Positions 7,643-18,900 of a DNA stretch of 45,200 bases are shown here, one piece after another. This DNA comes from Bacillus sp. (in: firmicutes) (GTDB lineage: Bacteria > Bacillota > Bacilli > Bacillales > Salisediminibacteriaceae): positions 1 to 45,200 of the forward strand of contig PWLM01000149.1 of assembly GCA_003560495.1 (NCBI GenBank), read 5' to 3'. The position numbers were made by a program, and so were the translations under genes. Every line of letters begins with the position of its first letter. Position 1 is the first letter of the stretch. The notes under the pieces were generated by a model. It was not told where the DNA came from, did not search any database, and saw nothing but the letters and a program-made list of their open reading frames with translations.

Positions 7643-10600
7643 ATGAAACAGGCATCCTTTTTTCATAAGGGCATAATAGAGGACCTTGACTATTCAAAGC
7701 TTGATAATGAAGGGATGGTGCTGCCAACCTCGTATATCAGGCTTTTGAACAAAGAGGGGCAGGGTCTTATTGTAACACCAGTAAACGGAAACGAAAAAGT
7801 ATTTGAATTGCGCTCCGGGTTTATCATTTTTGGGGCTACAGAATTTAACGGAATAGCCTATATTATTTCTTATAACCCGCGAACAAAAGAAGGTGAAATA
7901 GGTTCCTTTCCTTCTCCGGCTACAGGTGGTGGATTTGAGAATGCTTACAAGCCTTTACGAAACTTAATTAAGCATCAAAGGCTTGGCCCATTAAGGTCAA
8001 CAGAGTTTAATTTCCGGATTCAAAGCCCTGTGCTTGACCAAATGTATGCCACTTACGATTATGACGGGAGTGTAAGCCTTATCTTTACCGACTACCACAA
8101 TGAACTTCGTCTTGTAAATTCCGGATTTAACCAAGAGGGTATAAGAAACGAAAGATATTATCGTGAAAATACTCTTGCAGACTCTATACAGCTTGTTAAG
8201 TCTTTACCGCCAAATCAAAGAATAAGGTTTAGCGGACAGGCTCTGGGTGGAGAAATGAAGTTTGGGAACTATTTCTTTTTTTACAGGTATGTAAGTGCAA
8301 ATAATGACAGAACCCCGTTTGTTTCAGAATCCTCTCCTGTGACCATTACCCGGAATGCTTTTGAAAGGCAAAGTGTTCAAATGAGTGGTGATGATCAAAA
8401 GTCCAATAAAAAAATCAAGTTCAATATTCAAAACCTTGACCATGCATTTACTTTTGTTGAGGTGGCTTACATACGGTTTTACTCCGGCCCTGAAGGAGTT
8501 GTAACCCCGGAGATAATGAAGGTGGAAAAGCTTTATCCTATCCCTGCTGGGGCAGTGGATATGTTTGTTGATGTTACAGGGTTTGAAACACTTCTTCCCT
8601 TATCAATAAGTGAGCTTTTACGGCCGGTAAACAATGAGGTTATTTGTAAATCTATTGTGCCCTATGACAGAAGGTTTTGGGGTTTAAACTGGAAAGCAAA
8701 AAAAATTGATTACAACGCCCTTAAGGATGCTTCTTTAAAAATCTATATCTCCTATGATGATCGCAGGATGATCCCAAAGATTAACCTGAGAACATTTTAT
8801 TCTGACCCCAGGAACATTCATTATGCAGGTTACTTCAGGAATGAGGCATATATATGTGGTGTTGTTTACAAGTTAAAAAACGGGTATGAGACAGAGCGGT
8901 TTCCGGTTACAGGAATAGATTACAGGGATAATTCAAAAAATTCTAATGGTGTTGTTTTAATGCCAGGGCATGATGTATCCCCTGTTTTTGACCGCGACAA
9001 TGAAAATGCACATATCCTTGGTGTCCGGTTTAATGTTTCTTCTTTAAAATCGTGGATTGACTTAGGCACAAAAGAGGCCAAATGGTTTAAAGAAAACGTC
9101 AGTGAGATAATTTTTGTCAGGGCAAAAAGGAAAGAAAACCTATTGTATCAGGGTGTTCTTACAAGGGTTTATGGAAGAAAGATTTTTCACAGTGTTCAAC
9201 AGTATGAAACGACCTATGACTTTGAAGGCAATGATGTTTCAATTCCTATTTATGATGATTATGAAGAAGGAGAAAACTATCAGGAACATAATTTAGGAAT
9301 TACCGGGAACACAAAAGGATTACCACTTGTTATCCGCGATCCCGGAGGACAAAATTCCCGTGCATTTATTTCAACATACCTGCATGACCATGACCATTCT
9401 TCTGTAGAAGAAGACTGCCAAAGCGAACAAGAAAAAAAGACAAGAGCTTTTTTCTCAACGGACTTTATTTTTGGTGACCAGGAAAAAATTGAAAGCGGCT
9501 CAGGAGAATACTTTGTTGAGCCATTGTGGGAGTTAAAGCACATTAAGCATAAGACCGATACTATTCGGCCAATGATTACAAGGAGTGCTTTTGATAAAGC
9601 TCAAAGCGCAGAAAGCTATGGTCGTATTTTTAAACCTACAAGAATAAGCAAGGTTGCAGACCGGAATAACTGGATAGTTCCTTCTTTAATGGCTCCATTA
9701 AACCTTGTTAACCGGGTAAGTGATGGTACTGTATCAGGATCAACAGAAATAATCAGGCAGGATATGCTTTGCTGGTATGATGGAAACGATTACTTTACCA
9801 ACAGAAATATTATTGTACCGCCCTACATAGGACTTGAATTTGGAGCAGACGGACAGCATGAGGACTATTCATTAAAATACCCTGGAAGGGTTTGTTCTAT
9901 TTACCGTCAAAATCCAAAAAGCAAAAGTGCTTTTAATCCAATTCAGTTATACTCTGATGAGCTTAATATCCCTTACTCAAGGATAAACTATGGTACCATA
10001 GATGTTGAAGATATTTTATCCGGAAAGGTAGCTTCTGTTACTTGTTATCAAGGAGACTGCTTTATTCAGCTTACGACAATTAAAATCCGAAGCTGGTATC
10101 CAACTTATGAGATAGGCCGGGAGGAGGACAAGGGAGAGATTGGAGCTTCAATATCTGCTTATGGCTTTAATTGGACTGAAACTGCAAACCAAAGAAGGTA
10201 TGCACATGGACACCTTTTGGACATTGTAACTGAAAATGCTGTAAACACTGCTTTAAGATTTAATGTGGATAGTGAGAACAGGTACTATCCAGCTTTAAGG
10301 AACATAAGTTTTGATTTTGGCGGGGTGACATGGACAAGCGAAAGAGCAATATGGGGTGTTTATCCTTATTCAACAGATGTAACCGGTTGGGGTAAAAACT
10401 TGGGCTCCGGAATTGAGGCATTTATGGTAAACCATGGGAACTCACAGACAATAAGTATTAAACACTACTTACCTTTTAATCCCAATATTCCAAAGGGAAT
10501 AAATCATTTTACCAATCGGATAAGGCATACCGGGAGACAGGAAGCAGGACATCCAATTCTTACTTACAGGGTATGGGACTTTGCCAACAAAGTTGATTTT

Positions 10601-11653
10601 GACGAAAGGTATGGACAAGGCATAAAGTTAATGATATTGGCAGGAAGACTTATTTCAATACAGGAGTCTTCTATTCTTCTTCACCAAACCAATGTTGAGG
10701 AAACTGTTCCTTCTTCAACAGGAGAAATGGTTATTGGGGTGAGAGCAATTCTGAGTGCTTACCCTATTACTTTGGCAAGGTTTGGAATGCAACACATGAT
10801 GGGTGCTGTAAATGGAAGTGCAGGGATATATGGATTTGACTGGATAAATTCTGTCTTTTGGAGAATTATTATGAACGAAGACGGTATTCTTATTGCCAGG
10901 TCAATCAGCAAAGAGTACCTTATAGACAAGTATGTAAAAGACTTAAAAAATAAGCGGGATGAGCTAAACGCTAGTGCAGAACAGGAAATTTTCTCCGGAT
11001 TAAAGGACAGAATTATATCTCTTAATTTAAGGGAACAGGAAGGGATAATGGTCTTAAACGACCCTTACAACTCAGAAGTTATTTTTTATGTTTCCTTTAA
11101 CAGTCATTGTGAAGCAATGCGGTTTAATGAGGAGAATTCGGCCTTCATAGGAACCTTTTCTTTTCCAATGCAGTTTGGATTTAATGCAAGAAGGCATTTG
11201 CTTGGCACTGAGCCGTCTGAAACTTCAAAGGTTTATATTTACGGTGAAGGTCCTCCTGCGACATTTTTTGAAAAAGAGTATAATCCTAAAATCTCATTTG
11301 TAGTAAATGGCATTGTAGGGGATCAGAATTTCTCAATGTTGAATAAAATGTTCAAATCCCTTGAAATAGTTGCTCCTAAAACGCCAGTGCCTATTGACAT
11401 GGTGGAGTTCAGAACGATGTTTCAAAAAACAAAAAATGACCCGTTTTATAATGAAGAGCAGTTTTGGCTTTCCCCGGAATATCTTATGTCAAAGTGGGCA
11501 GTTCCTATAAATCTGACAGAAGAAGGAGAAGAAGTTTTTCAGGAAGAGTCAAACATCACCGGAGAGTGGCTGAAAATAACAGTTACTTTAAAAAAGGGAT
11601 TAGATACATTTATTAAAAACATAATTACTATATTTACAACATCAAGCGCATAA
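7643..11653 (+). CDS. Tail muzzle / stabilization protein (crAss-like)
   Basis: This 1336-residue protein starts at ATG 7643, two bases after the previous stop and behind a GGAGG element. The N-terminus (MKQASFFHKGIIEDLDYSKL...NEGMVLPTSYIRLLN, then 'VTPVNGNEKVFEL' and 'IIFGATEFNGIAYII...KEGEIGSF') matches the pattern of the large 'stabilization' or muzzle proteins of crAss-like phages, which begin with 'GM..D.d...LP...Y..~~N' and a beta-propeller-like 'IG' strand. The body is beta-rich throughout, with many Tyr/Asn/Arg and Gly turns and no catalytic motif. Length is at the upper end of the family as I know it. It would form the distal tail barrel, to which appendages attach and through which DNA and cargo proteins leave. 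The family assignment is by pattern and synteny, not by search. Confidence 0.65.
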   Translation: MKQASFFHKGIIEDLDYSKLDNEGMVLPTSYIRLLNKEGQGLIVTPVNGNEKVFELRSGFIIFGATEFNGIAYIISYNPRTKEGEIGSFPSPATGGGFENAYKPLRNLIKHQRLGPLRSTEFNFRIQSPVLDQMYATYDYDGSVSLIFTDYHNELRLVNSGFNQEGIRNERYYRENTLADSIQLVKSLPPNQRIRFSGQALGGEMKFGNYFFFYRYVSANNDRTPFVSESSPVTITRNAFERQSVQMSGDDQKSNKKIKFNIQNLDHAFTFVEVAYIRFYSGPEGVVTPEIMKVEKLYPIPAGAVDMFVDVTGFETLLPLSISELLRPVNNEVICKSIVPYDRRFWGLNWKAKKIDYNALKDASLKIYISYDDRRMIPKINLRTFYSDPRNIHYAGYFRNEAYICGVVYKLKNGYETERFPVTGIDYRDNSKNSNGVVLMPGHDVSPVFDRDNENAHILGVRFNVSSLKSWIDLGTKEAKWFKENVSEIIFVRAKRKENLLYQGVLTRVYGRKIFHSVQQYETTYDFEGNDVSIPIYDDYEEGENYQEHNLGITGNTKGLPLVIRDPGGQNSRAFISTYLHDHDHSSVEEDCQSEQEKKTRAFFSTDFIFGDQEKIESGSGEYFVEPLWELKHIKHKTDTIRPMITRSAFDKAQSAESYGRIFKPTRISKVADRNNWIVPSLMAPLNLVNRVSDGTVSGSTEIIRQDMLCWYDGNDYFTNRNIIVPPYIGLEFGADGQHEDYSLKYPGRVCSIYRQNPKSKSAFNPIQLYSDELNIPYSRINYGTIDVEDILSGKVASVTCYQGDCFIQLTTIKIRSWYPTYEIGREEDKGEIGASISAYGFNWTETANQRRYAHGHLLDIVTENAVNTALRFNVDSENRYYPALRNISFDFGGVTWTSERAIWGVYPYSTDVTGWGKNLGSGIEAFMVNHGNSQTISIKHYLPFNPNIPKGINHFTNRIRHTGRQEAGHPILTYRVWDFANKVDFDERYGQGIKLMILAGRLISIQESSILLHQTNVEETVPSSTGEMVIGVRAILSAYPITLARFGMQHMMGAVNGSAGIYGFDWINSVFWRIIMNEDGILIARSISKEYLIDKYVKDLKNKRDELNASAEQEIFSGLKDRIISLNLREQEGIMVLNDPYNSEVIFYVSFNSHCEAMRFNEENSAFIGTFSFPMQFGFNARRHLLGTEPSETSKVYIYGEGPPATFFEKEYNPKISFVVNGIVGDQNFSMLNKMFKSLEIVAPKTPVPIDMVEFRTMFQKTKNDPFYNEEQFWLSPEYLMSKWAVPINLTEEGEEVFQEESNITGEWLKITVTLKKGLDTFIKNIITIFTTSSA

Positions 11654-11656
11654 ATT

Positions 11657-13006
11657 ATGAAACCACAAACAAAACGTAATCTTTTCAGAATTGGTGGAAC
11701 CGTAGCGGGGAGTCTGCTTGGAGGGCCTGTGGGAGCAGGAATTGGAGGTGCAGCAGGTACCGCGCTTGGTGCTACCGTACCGGATGAAACACCTGAAGAA
11801 ATCACCAGGACTGTTTATCCCGAAGTATCGCCAATGGCTTCTCATTCAAGGCAAAAAATTACCCGGCCAACACAGCATATTCAGTTTCAAGATCGTGTTC
11901 CTTCCCCTTTTGGGAGAGGATTGGATCTTATGACCCCCCTTTTCATGGGTGCTGCAAGTTCCGGTTTAATGGGAGACACCCCCTCTCTTTTTGCACAAGA
12001 GGGAATGGCTATACCCGATGAAGCTCCAACACATGAAGAAGGGGGTGTAGATGTTGAAGTTGAAGGTGGAGAAATTATCTTGAATGAAGAACAGCAAGCC
12101 TATATTCAAGCAGGCAATACCCCTGAAGAACAAGCTCAAAGATACCATGAGGTTGTTGCCATGTTAAAAGAAAAAGGTATGGAAGAAGGGCCAGTTGCAG
12201 CAGAAGGTATGGCGGTTCCTGGACATATCCGTTTTGCCAACCAGTATTGGAATACTGTTTCTCACGGAGAACCACAAAAAGCACCAAGAATAGAAAGTCC
12301 TGGATTTTCAGTTAATTTGAAAGATAATTTACAACCCTATGCAACATCAGGTATAAACATTGATGCATCTGATTCTTCCGAAACACCAAACCTTAATGTT
12401 TTTGGAAGGGGTGCAAAAGGCATGGAGGGACTATCAAGAGCAGGTGTTGCTTCTGACCTTGCAAAAGCATTCACGCATGGTGCAAGTTTATTCAGGCCTC
12501 AAATGCCCGTATCCCAACCTTTTACTGCTTCACCTGTTCAGGCTCCTACCTTCCGTTTTGATCGTGGAAGGCAACAGGCAGACCTTGACCAACATTTGGG
12601 CCAGGGAATATCTTTGATGAATACGATGCCATCAGAGGCAAGGCTTGCCGGGTTAAGTAACCTTATGGAGCAGCAAATGGTTGGTAGAAGGGATATTGCA
12701 AGGGGTGCAACAGAGATTGACAACCTGAACCAAGAAGCTGCTACACAAGCTGCAAACCTGACAGCCGAAAGGCAGTTGGGTGTTGATATGGCTAACTACG
12801 AAAGGTTAATGCAGGAAAACCAGCTTGAGCATATGAGAAAAAACCTTGGTCTTGCAGGCATGTTCCAAGCTGGAGATGCAGCCTTAAAGAAAAGAGGAGA
12901 CTCCTTAATGAGCGGACTTTCACTTGAGTTCCTTTCAGAGCTACAAGAAAGCATGAAGCCGGATGAGTTTGCTCAAGTATTACAGACATTGGGTATAAGG
13001 TTTTAA
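11657..13006 (+). CDS. Putative ejected cargo protein with glycine-zipper N-terminus
   Basis: This 449-residue protein starts at ATG 11657, four bases after the muzzle gene stop. Residues ~10-40 form a Gly/Ala/Leu-rich segment with GxxxG spacing (GGTVAGSLLGGPVGAGIGGA), likely membrane-active. Residues ~115-150 contain 'EGMAIPDEAPTHEEGGVDVE' followed by 'VEGGEIIL', a motif common in large internal proteins of Bacteroidota phages. A second 'EGMAVPGHIRF' copy lies ~60 residues later. The C-terminal third (from ~330) is helical with long amphipathic stretches rich in Gln, Met and Ala (LMEQQMVGRRDIARG). Such proteins in crAss-like phages are carried in the capsid or tail and ejected with DNA, perhaps to cross the periplasm. 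Membrane insertion is inferred from the glycine zipper. Confidence 0.55.
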   Translation: MKPQTKRNLFRIGGTVAGSLLGGPVGAGIGGAAGTALGATVPDETPEEITRTVYPEVSPMASHSRQKITRPTQHIQFQDRVPSPFGRGLDLMTPLFMGAASSGLMGDTPSLFAQEGMAIPDEAPTHEEGGVDVEVEGGEIILNEEQQAYIQAGNTPEEQAQRYHEVVAMLKEKGMEEGPVAAEGMAVPGHIRFANQYWNTVSHGEPQKAPRIESPGFSVNLKDNLQPYATSGINIDASDSSETPNLNVFGRGAKGMEGLSRAGVASDLAKAFTHGASLFRPQMPVSQPFTASPVQAPTFRFDRGRQQADLDQHLGQGISLMNTMPSEARLAGLSNLMEQQMVGRRDIARGATEIDNLNQEAATQAANLTAERQLGVDMANYERLMQENQLEHMRKNLGLAGMFQAGDAALKKRGDSLMSGLSLEFLSELQESMKPDEFAQVLQTLGIRF

Positions 13007-13037
13007 GCCCAAAATAACAGTTTTTAAATAGAACAAT

Positions 13038-15392
13038 ATGCGCCTATTCGATACACAAAGAGGTGGACATCCCCTTTTAAATGCATATGAAATTCCCATT
13101 ACCGATACCACTCCCGACATAAGCCCACTGCTTCATGTAAGTCAATATATGCAGACAACCCAGCCTTCTCCACAAGGAGTAACCGGGGCTGCCGGTTATG
13201 ACTTTGAGGCTCTGCCAAGGATGAGTGCTGATTGGAGAATGCAGATGGGAATGGTTGATGACAGATACCAACAGACTCTTTCCCGATTCCGAGAAGATTT
13301 TGAAACAAACTTTGCAGGAGATCCGGAAGGGTTTTTAAAAGCCAGGGGTGGTGATATAACAAGAGAGTTTCAAATGCTTGATTCAGCAAGGACCGAGCTT
13401 GAAACACAAATTCCTCACCTTGAAGGTCAGATGGCACAATTTAACAAGCTGCTGGATGATGACAACTTTATGCAAAGTCCGATGATAACGGAGGTTGGTG
13501 GAGAGGTTATGGGATTTGGGGAGCTTTTTGACGGTAATATTGGTTGGGGAAATCTTGATGAACTTGATACAGTTTATAAAGGAGCTCAAGGAGCTAACTT
13601 TTTGGCACAAACAGCAAGGCTTGGAGATGCTCTTGTTTTCCCGGAAAGATATGATCCAAACAAAGGTGTTGAGGAAATAAATGAGCTTTCAAAAACTATT
13701 ATGAATGCTTCTAACCGAAGTGTTTTTGGAGACAGCTATCATCAAATAAGACACGATCAGCTTGGAAGACCGATGCTTGACAAAGTAAACAGGTCAAGAA
13801 TGCTTGAGCATAATTTTAATCAGTTCAGTAATTTGGTTCAGAATATAACGAGTCAACTTACCCCGGAAGCAAAAACATCATTAATAGCTCAGGCTATAAA
13901 TGAAGCAAGAAGAACCACTGTTACATTTGAAGATGAAGATGGCGAAAAGAATACTGCTTCCTTTAGGGGAATACCTCTTTATACTTATGAGCCTATAATT
14001 GAAAAAACACCACAAGGGCAAGAAATAATATCAGGAATAGCAAAAAGGGAAGTTTATGATCCCGATACAGGCGAACAAGTTTTTATTGATCCTCACAGAA
14101 GCCCTGACGGTGCTTTAAGAGCAAAGGCAATGGAAATTGCTATTGCAAATATGGGCAACATGTATCAGGTCAATATTGAAGAAAGATCACCCATTTCCTC
14201 TACAGAAGATTTGTCGGACATGGCCACTCCTAAAGTTGGCTTTTTGGCTGCTCTTACAGGAGGAAATTTGCACAATATGACAACACAAGAAGTTATTCAT
14301 ACAAGAAAACTTGATACAAGAAATATTGCTCAAAGCCTTGGCTTTATTAAGGAAATGCTTGCAAAAGAAGAAGAATTGGCAGATAGAGATAGCTTTCATA
14401 AACAAGCAGCAAGTGATATAAGAAATTACTTTAATGAAAATGAAGAAGACAGAAGAATTTTTGAAGATCCAAATTCAAGTTTAGCAGATAGGCAAGCTGT
14501 GGGTGTAAGGGTACAAGAGTTTATGCATAGGCAGGGTGGAGCTTTTGAACATTTAGATGACAACCAAAAGAAAAGGGTGTTTGGAATGTTTAGAAGAGCC
14601 CTTGTTGATGTTCCTTTGTGGCAACATCATCCAGTTGTTGTTAATAGTAAAGTTTTGTCTTGGGCAAGAAGTAAAGTTTTCCCGCAAGGTGGACAAGGAG
14701 AGGATGTTTATGTAAACCTTTCAAATATTTCTCCGGAAGAGCAAGAGAATTTCTTTTTTAGAGGAGAAAGGTTGCGATATGTTGAATTGCCTAATCCTGT
14801 TGCTGAAAGTATTAATCAGTATTATGGACATCAGTTTCATTCTGCGCCTGTTTCTGTTTTGGGTCAGCATTTTCATCCGAATGAAATTACAGCGGGACAA
14901 GGAAATATTGTTTTTATCCCAGGAGTGAAAGCATATGAAGGAAGAAGAGCAACTGTTCAGGGCAGGGAAACAACGATGGCCGCAATTGAAGGCGCGATGT
15001 TATTAACAAACGACATGCTTAAACGTGTTAAAGTTGATGCTTTTGACAAAAAAGGGGAGCATAGTTTAAGAAGTCTTTGGGACTTAAGAAAAAACAGTAT
15101 GCTTGGCCTTGGTCAGGTAAAGGTGGAGGATTTGGAAGAATCTGTTCAAGAAGCAATAACTAAAAATGAACGTATTTATGGCGATAGAAGAAGGGATCAA
15201 GTGTGGGTAGTTCCCGCAGATTTCTTTATAGCAAATCCTGATATGGTTGACCAAATAACCGGGGAAGACTTTATGCTTGAGCCAGGAAGGTATGTAGAAG
15301 AAGTTTATCAGCATGCATCGCAACGAGAACAAATAAAAGCAGGACAAACAGATCAAGCACTTAGGAATTTTGTTGTTCCGGGAACCCAATAA
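13038..15392 (+). CDS. Putative ejected cargo protein
   Basis: This 784-residue protein starts at ATG 13038 after the leader GTTTTTAAATAGAACAAT. It is predominantly helical and acidic, with a coiled-coil-like region at residues ~75-140 (RYQQTLSRFREDFE, then 'LDSARTELETQIPHLEGQM'). The middle has a small beta-rich patch (residues ~290-350, with 'YDPDTGEQVFIDPHRSPDGA'). No enzyme motif is apparent. Placement between the muzzle/cargo genes and the virion RNA polymerase polyprotein fits the second cargo protein of crAss-like phages, expected in the capsid interior and tail barrel. It shares its reading frame with the next two genes, although two in-frame stops separate it from the next one. Confidence 0.5.
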   Translation: MRLFDTQRGGHPLLNAYEIPITDTTPDISPLLHVSQYMQTTQPSPQGVTGAAGYDFEALPRMSADWRMQMGMVDDRYQQTLSRFREDFETNFAGDPEGFLKARGGDITREFQMLDSARTELETQIPHLEGQMAQFNKLLDDDNFMQSPMITEVGGEVMGFGELFDGNIGWGNLDELDTVYKGAQGANFLAQTARLGDALVFPERYDPNKGVEEINELSKTIMNASNRSVFGDSYHQIRHDQLGRPMLDKVNRSRMLEHNFNQFSNLVQNITSQLTPEAKTSLIAQAINEARRTTVTFEDEDGEKNTASFRGIPLYTYEPIIEKTPQGQEIISGIAKREVYDPDTGEQVFIDPHRSPDGALRAKAMEIAIANMGNMYQVNIEERSPISSTEDLSDMATPKVGFLAALTGGNLHNMTTQEVIHTRKLDTRNIAQSLGFIKEMLAKEEELADRDSFHKQAASDIRNYFNENEEDRRIFEDPNSSLADRQAVGVRVQEFMHRQGGAFEHLDDNQKKRVFGMFRRALVDVPLWQHHPVVVNSKVLSWARSKVFPQGGQGEDVYVNLSNISPEEQENFFFRGERLRYVELPNPVAESINQYYGHQFHSAPVSVLGQHFHPNEITAGQGNIVFIPGVKAYEGRRATVQGRETTMAAIEGAMLLTNDMLKRVKVDAFDKKGEHSLRSLWDLRKNSMLGLGQVKVEDLEESVQEAITKNERIYGDRRRDQVWVVPADFFIANPDMVDQITGEDFMLEPGRYVEEVYQHASQREQIKAGQTDQALRNFVVPGTQ

Positions 15393-15410
15393 ATAAAATA
15401 AAACTTTCAT

Positions 15411-15905
15411 ATGCCTACAAAAAACCCAAATATAAATCCTCCTGTTACCCCAGAGGATGCAGCGAAAGAAAGTCAACTTCCTGAAATAACCCAACCTCAA
15501 GGTCCTCCCGGAGAATCAAGTCTTCAAGAACCTCTTGAGTTTCAAGAAGGGTTTACTCCCGGAGAATCAGGACTGGTTGAACAACCCGAAGCAGCAGAAG
15601 GCTCTTTTATTGATTTTGGCTTGGCTGCTCTTTCAAACATTCATGTTTCTGATATTGATGTTTTCTCTCAACAGCACAATATCCCTGCAAGATTAAGAAG
15701 TAAGGAATATTACAGGGAGCAATTTCCTAATTTAGGTCATGCTGATTTTGAGACTGTTTACAACGACCTTGTAAATATGTATCAGCTTTACGAAGCCAAT
15801 AACATTGACCATTCCCATTCTGTTTTGCAAGGTGCAGGTATTCCCAGGAAAAACATCATGTTTGACAATGCCGGATTGCCCACAAGGGACTTACCTACGC
15901 AATAA
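15411..15905 (+). CDS. Small Pro/Glu-rich protein preceding, and in frame with, the giant polyprotein
   Basis: This 164-residue protein starts at ATG 15411. The first ~65 residues are disordered, rich in Pro, Glu, Gln and Gly, with a near-repeat of PGESSLQEPLEFQEG and PGESGLVEQPEAAEG. Residues ~70-164 look folded (helical, 'DFETVYNDLVNMYQLYEANN'). The stop TAA (15903-15905) is followed by eight open codons in the same frame and then the ATG of the 6668-residue protein. Its disordered N-terminus resembles a packaged-protein leader. It may be a separate small cargo protein or the former N-terminus of the polyprotein. I do not recognise a family. Confidence 0.55.
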   Translation: MPTKNPNINPPVTPEDAAKESQLPEITQPQGPPGESSLQEPLEFQEGFTPGESGLVEQPEAAEGSFIDFGLAALSNIHVSDIDVFSQQHNIPARLRSKEYYREQFPNLGHADFETVYNDLVNMYQLYEANNIDHSHSVLQGAGIPRKNIMFDNAGLPTRDLPTQ

Positions 15906-15929
15906 TTTATTAAGCTTCCTCCGGATCAT

Positions 15930-18900
15930 ATGTATGGCCCTGGCTATGATTATGAGCCGTTGCGGATGCTTAGTCCACAACAACAGGCCGAACACGTTGG
16001 CTTTTTTTTTGATAAAAACAATCAACTGGTTGAAAATAGCCGAAAAAACAGGTTAGGAAGGATGCTTGTTTTAAGGGAAAATCCTGATCCCGAATCTGCC
16101 ATTCCTTATTTTTGGCAAGAATCTTCCTGGACCGATGCTGAGTTTACCTCATCTATAAGAACTTTCATGGGGCCTCAAAGAGTGCAAAGCTCTACTATTG
16201 GAAGTCTTTTTAATTTAAGGGGATCTACATCCGGATTTATGGGAATGAGTGTTTCTGCTTTAGGTGGGTGGCTTTCTGCTGTTTCTGATCTTGGAGAAGA
16301 TGTTGTCAATGCAATAAGTACCTCAAGAGAAGCAGGACATCATAATCCTGACAGAATTGCAAATAAAATGGGTAATAGGCTTACCAACCTTGGAGCCTAT
16401 ATTACTCATATGAATGAAGATGAACAAATGGGGCCGTTTACTTCATGGAGTTCATTTAGTTATGGAGTTTATTCAGGTATTGGACAGCTAATGTCCATGG
16501 CCATGCTTGCAAAAGCTGCAAGAAACTTTGGAGCAACCCCCCGAATGTCAGGCCGTATTTCACTTGGTCTTGGTGGTTCTCAAGCTGCTGCAAGTTTTAG
16601 AAGCATGATCCTTGAAATGGGAGGTAGCGAAGCTGATGCTGCAAAATTCTTTTTCCTTTTTGGAGCGGGTACTTATACTGCGAATATGTTTATTGCTTCT
16701 AACCTTGCACAAGTTATGCTTGCAAGGCAAGGGCACCAAATAATGAAAAAAGAGCTTAATGCAGTTGGGAGGTTTGTTCAAAAAATGCTTCCCAAAAAAC
16801 TTTCAGAAGCCTCTTCTCAAACAAAAACAAAATTAGCGAATAAAACAGCCCAGGGACTTGTTGCTAAAATTAGAAAAGGAAGAGACTACTTAGGTGATCG
16901 TCTTACAAAACTATCTGAAAGAGGGCCTTTGGGTACTGCATTTGCAATGTCTTTTGAGGAATCTGTGGAGGAGGTTGGTGAAGAGTTCATGCACGCTCCT
17001 ACAGAAGCGTTTTACAATAGGTCTTTTGCTTTACCCGGTGCAAGAGAAACTGTAGAATATCATAAACTTCATGATTTTGAGTATGCCATTCACAGAGATG
17101 AAAATGGTCTTCCTACTTATTGGCGTTATGATAGGGATGGGAACAGAGAAGAACTTGATTACCGGACATGGGATCAGGAGCAAAAAGACCTTCAAATGGC
17201 CGAAGGTGTGTTAAGGGGTGAAATGCCATTTGATGTAGGAATTAGTTTTGATGAAGCTGGTATTGCTGCAATATCTTCTTTTATCTCTGGTATTGGAATG
17301 CATTATGGAAGTGGTGCTCATAAAGTAAGAAGGGATAATGATGGTAAGATGCTTCGTGAACAAATTGCTATACACCTTTCTCAAAAGAAGGCCGGGGCAA
17401 GAGAGCGTGCTTTAAAGGAAATTGAAAATCAATTAAGAGAAGAACAAAAAAAGAGTAATCTTTTTGGCCCAAACTATATTCGTGAAGATGGAACTGTAAT
17501 AGCTGCAGGTGAGCAAACACAAGCTGATGTATCTGTGGCTGACAGGGTTATTCAGCTTTGGATGGATGATTTAAGGTTAAACCTTCATGCCATTGATTAC
17601 TACGGGTTACAAAGCCCGGAAGCAACACAAGCCATAAGGCACAATAATTATCTTCTTACGGAAGGTCTTGAGGTTGTAAAACACATTGAAGCAGTAAGTG
17701 CCAGGCTTGATCAGGCTCAAAAAGGAGAAAAAGTTGAGGCTTATGAGCAAATGGTTAAAGAAGGAGATACTGCTGAAAACATTGAACAAACCCTTCAGGG
17801 GCTTCAAAGAGCCTTTGACCATATTTTTGTTCCACAAGACCCAAGCAATCCAAAATCCACAAGCCGAAGGTATAGTGAGATATTCCTTGAACAAGCACTT
17901 GTTGACCACAAAATACATTCTCAAGCAAGGAAATTGGCTGCTGTTCAAATGCAGCAAGAAAACCCTGGGCAGGCTGTAGATAGAAATTCTCCTGAATTTA
18001 AGTCTGCATACAGAAAACATCTTGCACAGATTAAAAAGAACGAAGGGCATATTGCTGCTTTGGCATGGGCTCAAAACCCAAGTAAGTTTTATGACCTCTT
18101 GAATGTGATGCCACAAGGCACAACGGCCTATACTGTTCTTGACAATATCTTTAACAACCTTGTTTCTCAAGAAGTAACAAGTCTTGTTAATGAAATGAAT
18201 CAAAGAATAGAGCAGTCAAGAGAGCAGTTTCAAAATGCTCCGGAAACGCTTGCACATGTAAAATCTGATATTGAAGCCTTGCAGCTTCCCTCTCTTGAGC
18301 AAATTTCTCAAGACATTTCCGGGAGACAGGAAGTACCTGTTGGAACTCATGACCAGCTTTCAGACTTTTCAGATACTGTTGAAAGGACTTTTGAAACCTT
18401 AAATACCCTTGCTTCTCTTTCACGTCACAATGTTGTTTCAACAAGGATGAAGGGAGATATAATGAAGGCTTACAGGAGCTTTGCTCAAAAAATTACACCT
18501 TTTGTTGAGCAAGTTTCTGACCTGCAAAATGACATTATGGGTAATTACCCTGGAGAACTTCTTACTATTGCTTCTAATATTTCTGAAAGTATTAATGCTC
18601 TTAACCGTGTTGATGAAGGGTTGGCAAGGACTGAAAGGACAGAAGTAGTTGAGAACTTTGAAGCAGAAAGCCCGGAATTTCAACAGCAATTAAGAAGAGA
18701 GGCGTTTGAAAACTTTATACAGGGTACTCACAGGACAGGTCTTGTTGAAGGTGTAGGCCCCAGGGAGGTTCCTTTTATTGAGGAACTTCGTTCTTTTGAA
18801 AACTTTATTGGCCAAGACGGTACAGAGGTAAGTGATCCTGGACAGAAAGTAAGGGAGATACAAAAAACAAAAGATGTTGCTGAAACCTTTACTGACCTTA

